Source of the DNA: JAWLFI01 sp964627995
Lineage (GTDB): Bacteria > Bacteroidota > Bacteroidia > Chitinophagales > Saprospiraceae
NCBI GenBank assembly: GCA_964627995.1
Contig: CAZVLN010000001.1
Coordinates: forward strand, 124,001 to 188,000
Direction of reading: 5' to 3'
DNA: 64,000 nucleotides
Part shown: positions 27,986 to 36,888 of the stretch, one piece after another
How the letters are laid out: each line of letters opens with the position of its first letter
Numbering within the stretch: the first letter of the stretch is position 1
Translations under genes and position numbers: made by a program
Notes under the pieces: generated by a model
What the model saw: only the letters and a program-made list of their open reading frames with translations
What the model was told of the DNA's origin: nothing
Database searches by the model: none

Positions 27986-28921
27986 ATGAGTTTTCAAGTC
28001 CTAAAAAGAGATGAGGTCGATACTAAAAAGTGGGATGCCACCATCAAAAAGACACCCTACGCCGCACCCTATTCCTTAAGCTGGTACCTCGATGCTGCGA
28101 CAGATAAAAGTTGGAAAGCACTAGTTCAAGACGACTATTTGAAAATAATGCCGCTGCCTTATAAAAACCGACTGCTGTGGAAACAAGTGTATCAACCACC
28201 CCTGAGCCAACAATTAGGTATTTTTGGAGAGCATGTTTTAAAAAATGATATTGTCGATTTCTTATCACAAATTCCAAAAGAATTTGCTCCTGTGTCTATT
28301 CCAATGAATGCAACTTTAAAAGCTGTAGATATTCCAGGCTGGATTTACGAAAAACGAGATAATTATATTCTCCATTTAGGTAAACCATACGAGGAACTGA
28401 GGAATAACTATTCCCACGGATTAAAATCACGAATAAAAAAGAATACGCCTAAGGTCAGGATCGAGTCGTTTGATCGCGTATCTGAATTGGACACTCATTT
28501 TAACAAGCTCATTGGATCAAAAATTGGAACGAAAAAAAAACACTTGGAAAGGGCGAATGCAATATTAACTGCAGCCTATCAAAAAAATCACGCCTTTATG
28601 ATTCAGGTTATTGGCCCTGATAATTCCTGGGCTTCGCAATTGTACTTTCTCCGCATGCCGAACCGAATCATAAAACTTCGTGCCGTTGCCAATAAAAAAG
28701 GACGAAAGTATTGCGCAAATCACATTGCAATAGACCATGTGATTAGAACATTTTCAGAGCAAGATATTATTTTTGACTTTGAGGGCTCATCCATACCCGG
28801 TGTAGCCTCCTTTTTTAAGAGCTTTGGCCCGAAACTCAAGCCCTACTACTTGTATGAGAAAAAGGACTGGGCCAAGACTGCATACACCACCATAAAAAAA
28901 ATCCGAGATCAGTTTCAATAG
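27986..28921 (+). CDS. FemAB/GNAT-like acyltransferase-fold protein
   Basis: 311 residues, cytoplasmic, no membrane segment. The arrangement (MPLPYKNRLLWKQVYQPPLSQQLGIFG; NYSHGLKSRIKKN; WASQLYFLRMPNRIIKLRAVANKKGRKY; FDFEGSSIPGVASFFKSFGP) matches a Bacteroidota protein group with a FemAB-like double GNAT fold. Such enzymes transfer amino acids or acyl groups, for example to peptidoglycan or lipids, but nothing here fixes donor or acceptor. It follows the zincin gene by 17 bases. Confidence 0.65.
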   Translation: MSFQVLKRDEVDTKKWDATIKKTPYAAPYSLSWYLDAATDKSWKALVQDDYLKIMPLPYKNRLLWKQVYQPPLSQQLGIFGEHVLKNDIVDFLSQIPKEFAPVSIPMNATLKAVDIPGWIYEKRDNYILHLGKPYEELRNNYSHGLKSRIKKNTPKVRIESFDRVSELDTHFNKLIGSKIGTKKKHLERANAILTAAYQKNHAFMIQVIGPDNSWASQLYFLRMPNRIIKLRAVANKKGRKYCANHIAIDHVIRTFSEQDIIFDFEGSSIPGVASFFKSFGPKLKPYYLYEKKDWAKTAYTTIKKIRDQFQ

Positions 28922-29014
28922 CCAAATCAACGAAATCTCCTTTTTTCTTACGTTCTGATTTTTTGGAACATTCGACGCTAACTATACACTGACGGTGCAA
29001 TATCACCAGTGTAT

Positions 29015-29428
29015 CTAAATTTTCCGCCTGTCAAGTAATCGACGGACACTGAACCGTCCGGAACCATTAGCCATTATTAGAAGTAAAGCGCCCATAATAG
29101 CTAAATTTTTAACAAATAAAGCCGACTGAATGCGCCGTCCTTCGCCAGGTTCCAGCGTCCACCAATCATGTACAATCAGCGTCAGGGGCAGCCAGTAAGT
29201 CAATAAGATTAAACCGGCCAATTTGACCCGATATCCAATAAGCAACATAATCCCGCTTAAAACAAGGAAAAAAGTTGCTCCCACCAGGAAAAGATCGGTA
29301 TTCCAAGTCAATCCATACGCTACCATCTTATCTAAGTTAAGTTGGTAAAAAATCATATTATCAGCGGCTTCGTAGAAAAAGAAAGACGAAATTAAAATTC
29401 GAGCTGCAACGTCTAGAATATCCTTCAT
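29015..29428 (-). CDS. DoxX-like small membrane protein
   Basis: 137 residues with four membrane helices. Features such as MKDILDVAARILISSFFFYEAADN at the start and LVLSGIMLLIGYRVKLAGLILLTYWLPLTL, then VKNLAIMGALLLIMANGSG, are typical of the DoxX/DoxD superfamily. The function of stand-alone DoxX proteins is unclear (links to thiol/redox stress in other phyla). Last gene of the minus-strand operon headed by the SPOR protein, 11 bases after the FAD dehydrogenase. Confidence 0.8.
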   Translation of the reverse strand: MKDILDVAARILISSFFFYEAADNMIFYQLNLDKMVAYGLTWNTDLFLVGATFFLVLSGIMLLIGYRVKLAGLILLTYWLPLTLIVHDWWTLEPGEGRRIQSALFVKNLAIMGALLLIMANGSGRFSVRRLLDRRKI

Positions 29429-29439
29429 ACTTATCTTTT

Positions 29440-31014
29440 TTATGCTCTGTTCTCAGTCGGTTGATTCATATATTGAGCTACTGCCTGGGCTACATTCTGA
29501 CCGTCAAGGGCTGCTGAAATTATACCTCCTGCATAACCGGCACCCTCACCACAGGGAAAAAAGCCTTGCACTTGTGTGTGCATAAAAGTCTTTTTATCTC
29601 GTGGTATTCGAATAGGGCTGCTCGTTCTACTCTCTGTTGCAATGGCCACAGCTTCCTCTGTAATGAAACCTTTCATCTTTTTTTCAAAATAAGGTAATGC
29701 CTTTAAAATTCGCTGCATTATGCCCAAGGGCAATAAGTCCCCCAAATTCTGGCTGACCAAACCGGGAATATAAGAGTGTTTGGGAAGGTCAGTTGATACT
29801 TTTCCCTTAATCAAGTCAGTCAAACGCTGAGCAGGAGCTTGCTGACTGCCGTCTCCAGCCTCAAAGACTTTCTTTTCTACCTGAGCCTGATAACGCAAAC
29901 CAGCAAATACATCTTTATCATCCGAGGAAAAATCACCTATTTCCAAACCCACTACTATGCCGGAATTGGCAAATGGGGAGTTGCGTTTAGACAGTGACAT
30001 CCCATTGGTTACAATCTCTCCGGGGGCCGTTGCTGCCGGAACCACAAGCCCTCCGGGACACATACAAAAAGAGTATACTCCCCGCCCGTCAATTTGTTGA
30101 ACGAGTTTATAAGAAGATGCCGGCAACCCAGGCTGCCGGTCTTTTTGGTTATACTGGATTTCATCGATTAAAGCCTGAGGGTGCTCCACCCGGACTCCCA
30201 GAGCAAATGGCTTCGACTCCATATGCACCTTTCGACGGTGGAGAATTTCATAAATATCCCTGGCGGAATGCCCGGTTGCCAAAATTAATGGCCCGGGGAT
30301 GTCCCACCATTCATTTTCATTAAGTTGAATCTGGCTAATTTTTGAGTCCTGAATCTTTACGTCCGTCAATCGTGTATCAAAGTAGATTTGCCCCCCATGG
30401 TCCAAAATGGTATCTCGTATGGCGCTAACTATTTTAGGAAGCTTATTGGACCCAATATGTGGCTGAGAATCGATTAATATATCTTCAGGTGCCCCGTGCT
30501 CAACCAATAGCTTCATGGCTCGGAAAATATCGCCTCGCTTATGAGAACGCGTGTAAAGCTTTCCATCTGAATAGGTCCCCGCCCCCCCTTCTCCAAAACA
30601 ATAATTAGAGTTGGGGTTTACCTCGTGAAATTGCTGAATCGCACGAAGATCCCGCCTTCGTGCGCGCACATCTTTACCGCGTTCGATGACCACGGGCTTG
30701 AGTCCTAATCGAAGACATTCTAAAGCGGCAAAATAACCCGCAGGCCCGGCTCCAACAATGATGACCTTAGGCGCATGCTCTACATGCTTGAATTCATCAG
30801 AATACCTGGGTAAAGGTTTCCAATTTTTACGCTCAAAAATCTGAACTCTAACTCGAAATACAGGGCGCTTGCTGCGTGCATCAAGCGAACGACGATCCAC
30901 TCGAGCTATAAAGTTAGGGTTTTCTTGTTCTCCAATTTGAGCTAAGGCATGTTCGCATATCTGATCGCGATCCCATGCCTCCTCGGGTTTAAGCGTAACG
31001 GTTATATTTTTCAC
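29440..31014 (-). CDS. FAD-dependent dehydrogenase (COG2509 type)
   Basis: A 524-residue flavoprotein. A ferredoxin-like N-terminal domain (about 1-85) is followed by the FAD-binding VIIVGAGPAGYFAALE near 89-104 and an ERGKDVRARRRDL segment, then CFGEGGAGTYSDGKLYTR near 142 and a C-terminal FPCGEGAGYAGGI. This is the widespread NAD(P)/FAD-dependent oxidoreductase group COG2509, whose substrate is not established. Its ATG overlaps the kdsA stop by four bases, so the genes are coupled, although kdsA function (KDO synthesis) suggests no direct pathway link. Confidence 0.88.
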   Translation of the reverse strand: MKNITVTLKPEEAWDRDQICEHALAQIGEQENPNFIARVDRRSLDARSKRPVFRVRVQIFERKNWKPLPRYSDEFKHVEHAPKVIIVGAGPAGYFAALECLRLGLKPVVIERGKDVRARRRDLRAIQQFHEVNPNSNYCFGEGGAGTYSDGKLYTRSHKRGDIFRAMKLLVEHGAPEDILIDSQPHIGSNKLPKIVSAIRDTILDHGGQIYFDTRLTDVKIQDSKISQIQLNENEWWDIPGPLILATGHSARDIYEILHRRKVHMESKPFALGVRVEHPQALIDEIQYNQKDRQPGLPASSYKLVQQIDGRGVYSFCMCPGGLVVPAATAPGEIVTNGMSLSKRNSPFANSGIVVGLEIGDFSSDDKDVFAGLRYQAQVEKKVFEAGDGSQQAPAQRLTDLIKGKVSTDLPKHSYIPGLVSQNLGDLLPLGIMQRILKALPYFEKKMKGFITEEAVAIATESRTSSPIRIPRDKKTFMHTQVQGFFPCGEGAGYAGGIISAALDGQNVAQAVAQYMNQPTENRA

Positions 31015-31838
31015 GATCGTGCTTCTCTTGATTCACGAACCACTTCATATATCCGCTTACTTTTCTGAACCACTTGCTCTAATTTATCTAATGGCAACAT
31101 ATTGGCAGCATCGGATTTGGCAATTTCAGGCTGATAGTGAGTTTCTATGAAAAGACCTCTCGCACCAACTGCAGCTGCCGCACAAGCCATGGATTCTATA
31201 AGTTGAGGACGGCCACCCGTTACGCCGGCAGATTGATTCGGTTGCTGAAGGGAATGCGTGCAATCCATGATTACTTCAGCACCAAATTGCTTCATTATGG
31301 GAATAGATCGAAAATCAACGACTAGGTCCTGGTATCCAAAAGTTGTTCCTCGCTCTGTTAACCAAACGTGATCACCACCGGAAGACTCTACCTTTTCTTT
31401 TGCGAATCTCATGCTTTCTGGACTCATAAACTGTCCCTTCTTAATATTTACCACTTTTCCACTTTCGGCAGCGGCTTGAAGCAATGCTGTTTGGCGGCAG
31501 AGAAAGGCCGGAATCTGAAGAACATCTACAAAATCTTTGACCGTATCGACTTCTTCACTTTCATGAATATCTGTAATGACTGGAACCTGAAACTCTTTTC
31601 CCACCTCAGCTAATATGGATAGAGCTTTATCATCCCCTATCCCCGTAAAGGAATCTAGTTTAGAGCGATTGGCTTTGCGATATGAACCTTTAAAAACAAA
31701 GGGAATCGATAAGCGTTGACAAATTTCAGCAATCTGATCACCAATTTTAAACGCCATATCCCTACCTTCAATGGCACATGGTCCCGCTATAATGAAAAAA
31801 GTATCCTCTGAAAGGATACGTTTCAAATTTGAGTTCAT
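31011..31838 (-). CDS. kdsA: 3-deoxy-8-phosphooctulonate synthase KdsA
   Basis: A 275-residue TIM-barrel enzyme condensing phosphoenolpyruvate with arabinose-5-phosphate to give KDO-8-phosphate for lipopolysaccharide inner core. Conserved elements: FIIAGPCAIE near 15, FKGSYRKANRSKLDSFTGIG near 49-68, DIHESEE near 95, RQTALL near 119, MDCTHSLQQPN near 197. A DCTHSLQ metal-site region is present and a normal length is seen. Second gene of a four-gene minus-strand operon; lipopolysaccharide and cell-envelope roles fit the SPOR neighbour. Confidence 0.96.
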   Translation of the reverse strand: MNSNLKRILSEDTFFIIAGPCAIEGRDMAFKIGDQIAEICQRLSIPFVFKGSYRKANRSKLDSFTGIGDDKALSILAEVGKEFQVPVITDIHESEEVDTVKDFVDVLQIPAFLCRQTALLQAAAESGKVVNIKKGQFMSPESMRFAKEKVESSGGDHVWLTERGTTFGYQDLVVDFRSIPIMKQFGAEVIMDCTHSLQQPNQSAGVTGGRPQLIESMACAAAAVGARGLFIETHYQPEIAKSDAANMLPLDKLEQVVQKSKRIYEVVRESREARS

Positions 31839-31849
31839 AACAATATCTT

Positions 31850-32926
31850 CTATTCGTTAAGGATCCAGGCTCCGGGTTCTATTTCTTTTCTAATCGTTCG
31901 TAGCTCTCTGAGTATATCCGGCGGAGCACATGGAGCATGCACGCCTACACGCGTTAATCCACCTACAGATGACTGGTATACTGAATGGCCTTCCGCAGAC
32001 AATAATGCCTCCATCCTTTGAACGTTGCTGGTGCTTGAAAATGCACCTACTATTATTACGCACTGGTCTATCATTTGATTTGTCGACGCTACATCTTTAT
32101 TATTTGAATTTTCCGGACTGGAAGTAGTCTCTCTTTTTGACCCCACTAAAGGCTCATTTTTATCGGATTCTTCAGCAAGCTTCCGATGGTTGAGATCAAA
32201 GGATGAATAGCTGTCTTGTTTACTATGTTGAACCGACGTGCGTTTAATGGAGGATCCTACTTCTTCTGGGTTTACATTGAGCCTTTCTTTCTGAACGGGC
32301 AACTCGACTTCTGTCAAAGGCCGATTGGAAAGCGGCCCCCAGAACCAAAGACTTCCAATAATCATGCTAAGAGCCAAAATTAATGCTAGAATAAGGACGA
32401 TATATAAACTTCGCGAAGATGATTTCTCCTCCTTAGATTCATCCACTGATTCACTGGTTTCAGGAGGCACTGATGCTGCTACCGATTCCTTTCCAGAATC
32501 ACTGAATTCTGAAGTTCCTGGATTCGGAAGGCGGATATCCGGCAAATCCGCTAAAGAGGACCAATCCGCTGCGGGAGAAGAAACCCAAATGATTTTACCA
32601 GACTGTGTTTCAAGTGTCCCCAAACGACCAAGCTTCCAATTCCCTGCCTCCTTTTTCCCCTCGGCATATCTGGTGATTTTTTCAGCAAGACCCTGGATAT
32701 CTAGAGGCTCAGAAAAAATAAATTGAGATAATTCAGCGCTCAATTGATCTTGGCTCAGCTGAGGAACTTCAATGAAGCTTATCTCCTCACTAGGCGGATA
32801 AATAAAGCCCTGCCGCTTATTCATGCTTGCAGAGGTGCGATGAATAGATAGTATTCCCCAATGCGGCAATACCATACGCCCTTTGAGGAGTAAACACTTT
32901 TCAATAATTTGTTCTAATCCATTCAT
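31850..32926 (-). CDS. HU-CCDC81-like and SPOR domain protein
   Basis: About 358 residues from the ATG at 32926; an upstream ATG at 32965 lies before the promoter box and is rejected. The N-terminal ~120 residues resemble the prokaryotic CCDC81/HU-like pair (EQIIEKCLLLKGRMVLPHWGI; WKLGRLGTLE). A low-complexity linker and a membrane helix at about 174-197 follow. After a periplasmic linker comes a C-terminal SPOR domain (about 285-358: CVIIVGAFSSTSNVQRMEALL...). SPOR binds denuded septal glycan, so a division-site protein linking cytoplasm (possibly nucleoid) to the septal wall is plausible; the link to chromosome is inference. Confidence 0.85.
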   Translation of the reverse strand: MNGLEQIIEKCLLLKGRMVLPHWGILSIHRTSASMNKRQGFIYPPSEEISFIEVPQLSQDQLSAELSQFIFSEPLDIQGLAEKITRYAEGKKEAGNWKLGRLGTLETQSGKIIWVSSPAADWSSLADLPDIRLPNPGTSEFSDSGKESVAASVPPETSESVDESKEEKSSSRSLYIVLILALILALSMIIGSLWFWGPLSNRPLTEVELPVQKERLNVNPEEVGSSIKRTSVQHSKQDSYSSFDLNHRKLAEESDKNEPLVGSKRETTSSPENSNNKDVASTNQMIDQCVIIVGAFSSTSNVQRMEALLSAEGHSVYQSSVGGLTRVGVHAPCAPPDILRELRTIRKEIEPGAWILNE

Positions 32927-32931
32927 GACTA

Positions 32932-32939
32932 CAAAAGTA
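32932..32939 (-). promoter_or_regulatory. -7 box (TACTTTTG) five bases before the SPOR-gene ATG
   Basis: TAnnTTTG match on the minus strand with exactly five bases to the ATG at 32926. It excludes the longer reading frame from 32965 and predicts a leaderless transcript for the SPOR-kdsA-FAD-DoxX operon. Confidence 0.55.
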
Positions 32940-33086
32940 CTAAAAAAGCGTGCCAAAGTTAGCAACCCTCAATCCTCAAAGCCTGAAATTATAATATAAA
33001 AGTAATTTTAACGGCCTTTGATGGCTTGAGCCTCGATGGCTACATTTGTTTCCATTTACTGACAAACACCTTTCATGCTTTCACTG

Positions 33087-33094
33087 TATATTTG
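33087..33094 (+). promoter_or_regulatory. -7 box (TATATTTG) of hemL
   Basis: Exact TAnnTTTG match, 15 bases before the ATG at 33110. It lies inside the upstream extension of the hemL frame and so decides for the 33110 start. Confidence 0.6.
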
Positions 33095-33109
33095 CATAAA
33101 AACCAGTCT

Positions 33110-34411
33110 ATGCTGAAAAGAGAAAAATCGGCGGAATTATTTGAAGAAGCAAAGAAATATTTTCCCGGTGGCGTAAATTCACCAGTTCGTGCCTTTAAGT
33201 CAGTGGAAGGGCCACCCTTATTCATAAAAAAGGGTAGTGGTAGTTACATATACGATGAGGATGAAAACGAATTTCTTGATTTTTGTTGTAGCTGGGGACC
33301 CTTAATTTTGGGACATGCACATCCCAATATTTTATCCTTCCTTCACGAAACACTAGATAAAGGCACCTCTTTTGGTACGCCTTCCGTATTGGGAAATAAA
33401 CTGGGTAAACTCATCACAGAAAATCACCGATATATAGATCAAATCCGATTTGTTAGTTCGGGTACAGAAGCTGTTATGTCTGCCGTTCGCCTGGCGAGAG
33501 GTGTCACAGGAAAAAACTATATCGTAAAGTTTGAAGGCTGCTACCACGGTCACGTAGACTCACTCATGGTAAAGGCAGGCTCAGGATTAGCCACCTTTGG
33601 CACTAGCACATCCGCCGGTATCCCCAAGGAATTGGCTGAGCTAACCTTAGTTTTACCCCTCAACGACGATCAGGCCTTAGATGCATGCTTGGAAGAACAT
33701 GCACACAAGATTGCGGCCATCATTATCGAACCTGTCCCAGCCAATAACGGATTATTAATTCAACGGCCGGAGTTTCTGAGAAATCTGAAAAAGAAATGCG
33801 CCGATCATGGCATTTTATTGATTTTTGACGAAGTAATTTCAGGCTTTAGGATCGGATTTGAAGGCGCCGCAGGCTTGTACAATATGCAGCCCGATATCAT
33901 AACCTTCGGTAAAATCATCGGTGGAGGCATGCCCGTAGGTGCATTCGCGGCATCTCGTGAAATCATGAAGAATGTAGCGCCTGAAGGTGATGTATACCAG
34001 GCTGGAACCTTATCCGCTAACCCGATGGCCATGGCAGCAGGCTATGCCACACTGCAGGAACTTCTGAAAAAAGATACGTATTCTAAGTTAGAGGATAACA
34101 CAAACTTCTTTACTGAAGTCATTAAAAAGCATATTCGGGAAAAAGACTACGATGCGGGCATTCAGTCGCTCGGTTCTATATTCTGGATCCGTTTCAGCCG
34201 AGAAACCATCCGATCAGCCGATGAAATCGATGGCAGTAAAATGGACATTTTCAAAAAATTACATGCGAAATTATTACACGATAACATATACCTGGGGCCT
34301 TCCGGATATGAAGTAGGATTCATTTCAACTGCCCACTCCAGGAAAGATTTGCAGCTAGCTGCAGAGAAGATCTGTAGTGCTCTAGATGAAGTAATGAGCC
34401 CACATGCTTAA
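33110..34411 (+). CDS. hemL: Glutamate-1-semialdehyde 2,1-aminomutase HemL
   Basis: 433 residues from the ATG at 33110 (MLKREKSAELFEEAKKYFPGG, the standard N-terminus); a frame open from 33026 is excluded by the promoter box inside it. The enzyme forms 5-aminolevulinate in the C5 route to tetrapyrroles, using pyridoxal phosphate. Visible: RFVSSGTEAVMSAVRLAR, FEGCYHGHVDSLMV, IFDEVISGFRIG and the cofactor lysine in TFGKIIGGGMPVGAF. Normal length. The next gene, a histidine kinase, begins 8 bases before its stop. Confidence 0.97.
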   Translation: MLKREKSAELFEEAKKYFPGGVNSPVRAFKSVEGPPLFIKKGSGSYIYDEDENEFLDFCCSWGPLILGHAHPNILSFLHETLDKGTSFGTPSVLGNKLGKLITENHRYIDQIRFVSSGTEAVMSAVRLARGVTGKNYIVKFEGCYHGHVDSLMVKAGSGLATFGTSTSAGIPKELAELTLVLPLNDDQALDACLEEHAHKIAAIIIEPVPANNGLLIQRPEFLRNLKKKCADHGILLIFDEVISGFRIGFEGAAGLYNMQPDIITFGKIIGGGMPVGAFAASREIMKNVAPEGDVYQAGTLSANPMAMAAGYATLQELLKKDTYSKLEDNTNFFTEVIKKHIREKDYDAGIQSLGSIFWIRFSRETIRSADEIDGSKMDIFKKLHAKLLHDNIYLGPSGYEVGFISTAHSRKDLQLAAEKICSALDEVMSPHA

Positions 34412-35411
34412 TAAAAACCCATTGCGGCTTAGATTACTTTCCTACACGGTGATAGCATATATGTGCCTAGCATTTACTTGGTGGAGTATATTATTATACA
34501 CCAAAAATCAGGATGCCTTTCAAGCTAAAGTAGAGATATTGAAAATGGGCGCCGCCGCAGAAGGCTTATACTCCAATGAAGCCGTATTTAAAGCTTCAGG
34601 CCCTTATGAAAAGTTAGATGAAGAATACCAACGCCAGCAATGGATGATTTTAGGCGAGGCTGTTCTTTTTATGCTGAGTATTATCATTGGAGTTTGGATC
34701 ATCAATAATAGCTATAGTCAGCTGATCCGATCCGCTGAGAACAAGCGTAATTTTTTATTGTCCATCACTCACGAACTGAAATCTCCAATTGCTTCCGCAC
34801 AATTGGGTTTACAAACGATTCAAAAACGCAAATTGAGTCCCAAACAAACGGAAGAAATTTCCATAAACGCCCAACATGAACTGGACCGATTGAAAAACTT
34901 GGTAGATAATCTTCTTTTAGCCGCTAAGGTTGAAACGAATTATACGCCTGTATTTGAGGTTGAAAATGTAAATCGCATGATAAAGGAATATGTAGATCGT
35001 CTTATGATCTCTTATCCAAAGGTAAATTTCGATGTAGTTCTCGAAGGAGAGTACCAGACAGCAGAAATTGACCGATCAGGCCTTATTTCCATTTTGGGAA
35101 ACTTAATTGAAAATGCGATAAAATATTCGGAAACGCCCGCCAATGTGTCCATCCAGACCAAAATCGATGCCACAACATTGGAGATAATCGTGGCTGATCG
35201 CGGCATGGGCATACCGGAATCTGAAAAAAGTAGTGTTTTTGAAAAGTTCTATCGTGTAGGTTCTGAAGATACACGCAAAACAAAAGGGACTGGATTGGGT
35301 TTGTATATAATAAAGGAAATGACTTTAGCACACAATGGAGAGGTTCATCTGAAAGATAATCCGGAAGGAGGAACCATTTTTAATGTGCAATTGCCTCGAT
35401 TTCAAAAATAA
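34404..35411 (+). CDS. Membrane sensor histidine kinase
   Basis: 335 residues: helices at about 13-33 and 82-102 enclose a ~48-residue periplasmic loop, so sensing is probably of a small or membrane signal. The HisKA phospho-acceptor is H123 in SITHELKSPIA. The HATPase_c domain shows NLIENAIKYS (N box), DRGMGIPESE (G1), FYRVGSEDTRKTKGTGLGLYI (F and G2). The partner regulator follows 11 bases later. Overlap with hemL suggests shared transcription; whether the system senses haem or oxidative state is not shown. Confidence 0.93.
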   Translation: MLNKNPLRLRLLSYTVIAYMCLAFTWWSILLYTKNQDAFQAKVEILKMGAAAEGLYSNEAVFKASGPYEKLDEEYQRQQWMILGEAVLFMLSIIIGVWIINNSYSQLIRSAENKRNFLLSITHELKSPIASAQLGLQTIQKRKLSPKQTEEISINAQHELDRLKNLVDNLLLAAKVETNYTPVFEVENVNRMIKEYVDRLMISYPKVNFDVVLEGEYQTAEIDRSGLISILGNLIENAIKYSETPANVSIQTKIDATTLEIIVADRGMGIPESEKSSVFEKFYRVGSEDTRKTKGTGLGLYIIKEMTLAHNGEVHLKDNPEGGTIFNVQLPRFQK

Positions 35412-35422
35412 AACCTACTGAA

Positions 35423-36112
35423 ATGCGCATATTATTAGTTGAAGATGAAGAGAACATAAGAAACCTCGTCAAGCTTAATCTCGAGATGGAAGGCTACGAA
35501 GTCTTAGCTATTAGCAACGGGAAAAAAGCTGTTGATGCAGTCGATCAGCAACATTTTGACCTGCTATTGCTAGACATTATGTTACCTGAAGTAAATGGCC
35601 TCCAAATTGCCGAGCACGTTCGCTTGACTCAATTTGATGTGCCGATCATATTTCTCACCGCGAAAGGAGACCCGGAAGAGCGCATTGAGGGACTGAAAAA
35701 AGGTGGCGATGATTATATCACGAAGCCTTTCAACTTAGAAGAGCTGTTACTTCGCGTCAATAATCAACTGCGGCGAAAAAAGAAAGAGTCAAATGATGGT
35801 CTAGAAAAATACAGCTTCGGTGACTTCTCGGTAAATTTCAACACCTACGAGGTGGAAGGGCCCGAAGGAAAGTTTGAGCTCACCAATAAAGAGGCCATGC
35901 TACTAAAACTTCTCATAGATCGCAGAGGCGAAGTCGTTTCCCGCCAGCAAATACTACAGGCCGTTTGGGGGTATGACGTCTACCCTTCTACACGCACCAT
36001 CGATAATTTTATACTGTCCTTTCGAAAGTACTTTGAAAAAGATTCCAAAAATCCCGAGTTCTTTCATTCTGTGCGCGGGGTCGGCTATAAGTTTGTGGAT
36101 GAGTCTGAATAA
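35423..36112 (+). CDS. OmpR/PhoB-family response regulator
   Basis: 229 residues. The receiver has the acidic pair at 7-9 (VEDEE), phospho-acceptor D51 in LLLDIMLPE, the conserved T/K in FLTAKGD and KPF near 104. A C-terminal winged helix (about 130-229) carries the OmpR-type EVVSRQQILQAVWGYDVYPSTRTIDNFI and GVGYKF. It binds DNA as a dimer after phosphorylation by the adjacent kinase; its target sites were not recognised in this window. Last gene of the hemL operon. Confidence 0.95.
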   Translation: MRILLVEDEENIRNLVKLNLEMEGYEVLAISNGKKAVDAVDQQHFDLLLLDIMLPEVNGLQIAEHVRLTQFDVPIIFLTAKGDPEERIEGLKKGGDDYITKPFNLEELLLRVNNQLRRKKKESNDGLEKYSFGDFSVNFNTYEVEGPEGKFELTNKEAMLLKLLIDRRGEVVSRQQILQAVWGYDVYPSTRTIDNFILSFRKYFEKDSKNPEFFHSVRGVGYKFVDESE

Positions 36113-36205
36113 TCCCACCAGATACCAGACTCTTATCGTGTGCACCTCCTAAATAGAGATAGCACATTTATATATAAGCATGGGTAATTAATATTATTTT
36201 TTTGG

Positions 36206-36330
36206 GCCTACCCCGAGGCGGCGCCTTTCGGCGGCGCTCGAGGGTCGCTACGCTTCGCCACTCGTTCCGTTTTTCTCCTTCATCCGCCAGCCGGCGGATT
36301 CCGGAGCGTCACTCGGTCCTTCTTCCTCGT
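36206..36330. repeat. GC-rich block C
   Basis: A GC-rich run beginning GGGCCTACCCCGAGGCGGCGCC with a 7-bp hairpin ATCCGCC/GGCGGAT near 36283-36300 and other short complementary arms (GGCGCC TTTC GGCG). It resembles elements A, B, E and F in composition and placement after a gene but lacks their clear closing box, so membership is uncertain. Confidence 0.35.
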
Positions 36331-36332
36331 CT

Positions 36333-36493
36333 GTGTCATTACCACTAAATAGTTATAGAAAAGTCGCAGTAGCTTTTTGTTCAGATCAACGCGCGATGAA
36401 GGAGCATTAGTAGAGACAAGCTTGTCTCTACTAATGAAGAGCAAAAAAGATAGATCAAGGCTTGATATTTAACGAATTTAGTGGTAATGACAC
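36333..36493. repeat. 161-bp inverted-repeat element with a 32-bp perfect palindrome
   Basis: The ends are perfect 18-bp inverted repeats (GTGTCATTACCACTAAAT at 36333-36350 and its complement at 36476-36493). Inside, 36405-36436 is a perfect palindrome of 32 bp whose half is CATTAGTAGAGACAAG. Between them is a partial inner inverted repeat (AGCTTTTTGTTC against GAGCAAAAAAG). No target duplication is evident at the ends. It has the form of a MITE or of a large cruciform/hairpin. Confidence 0.75.
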
Positions 36494-36725
36494 TAAATCG
36501 CTTTCAGCGATCCTCGGGATTCGGACTCCCGCTCGCCATATGGCGCAGCGGAACGGCTTCGCATCGCTAGTCCGAGCTTTGGCGAATAAAGCTCTGAAGG
36601 AGCGTACACTAACCAACGGAGCTTTGAAAAAGCGTAGTTAGTGGCGGTCATTGGCCGGCGAAACTGCGAAGGCAGTCCGCGCACCGGGCCGAAAGTAGCG
36701 GCACGACGGAGATCTAAACGCATGT
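36494..36725. repeat. GC-rich block D
   Basis: A GC-rich stretch directly following the inverted-repeat element, with short internal complements such as CGCTTTCAGCG and CACTAAC (near 36610) against GTTAGTG (near 36638). A minus-strand frame crosses it, but its composition (arginine/alanine-rich, no domain) follows from GC bias. Not clearly of the A/B/E/F type. Confidence 0.35.
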
Positions 36726-36855
36726 CAGCAACAAAACATGCAATCCCCTAATAATGCCCTGCAAAAAACACAATAAAGATATAAACCATACCCGAAGGTG
36801 GGGTTCATATACAGAATGTAGGTGTATTCCGTACTTTTGGTGTGGATATAAGTAA

Positions 36856-36888
36856 GTACGAGGAAATGCCTTCGGCATTTCCTCGTAC
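36856..36888. repeat. Perfect 15-bp hairpin
   Basis: GTACGAGGAAATGCC and its exact complement separated by TTC. There is no T run on either side, so it is not a standard intrinsic terminator. Confidence 0.7.

Noticed and set aside
33026..33109. Longer hemL start at 33026
   Set aside because: The TATATTTG promoter box lies inside this extension and the family N-terminus begins at 33110.
36605..36650. Resemblance of CACTAAC...GTTAGTG to an integron attC site
   Set aside because: The core boxes do not fit RYYYAAC/GTTRRRY and no integrase gene or cassette array is present.
36493..36723. A 76-codon minus-strand frame over GC-rich block D
   Set aside because: Arginine/alanine-rich composition follows from GC bias; no domain, no promoter, and it covers a structured non-coding block.
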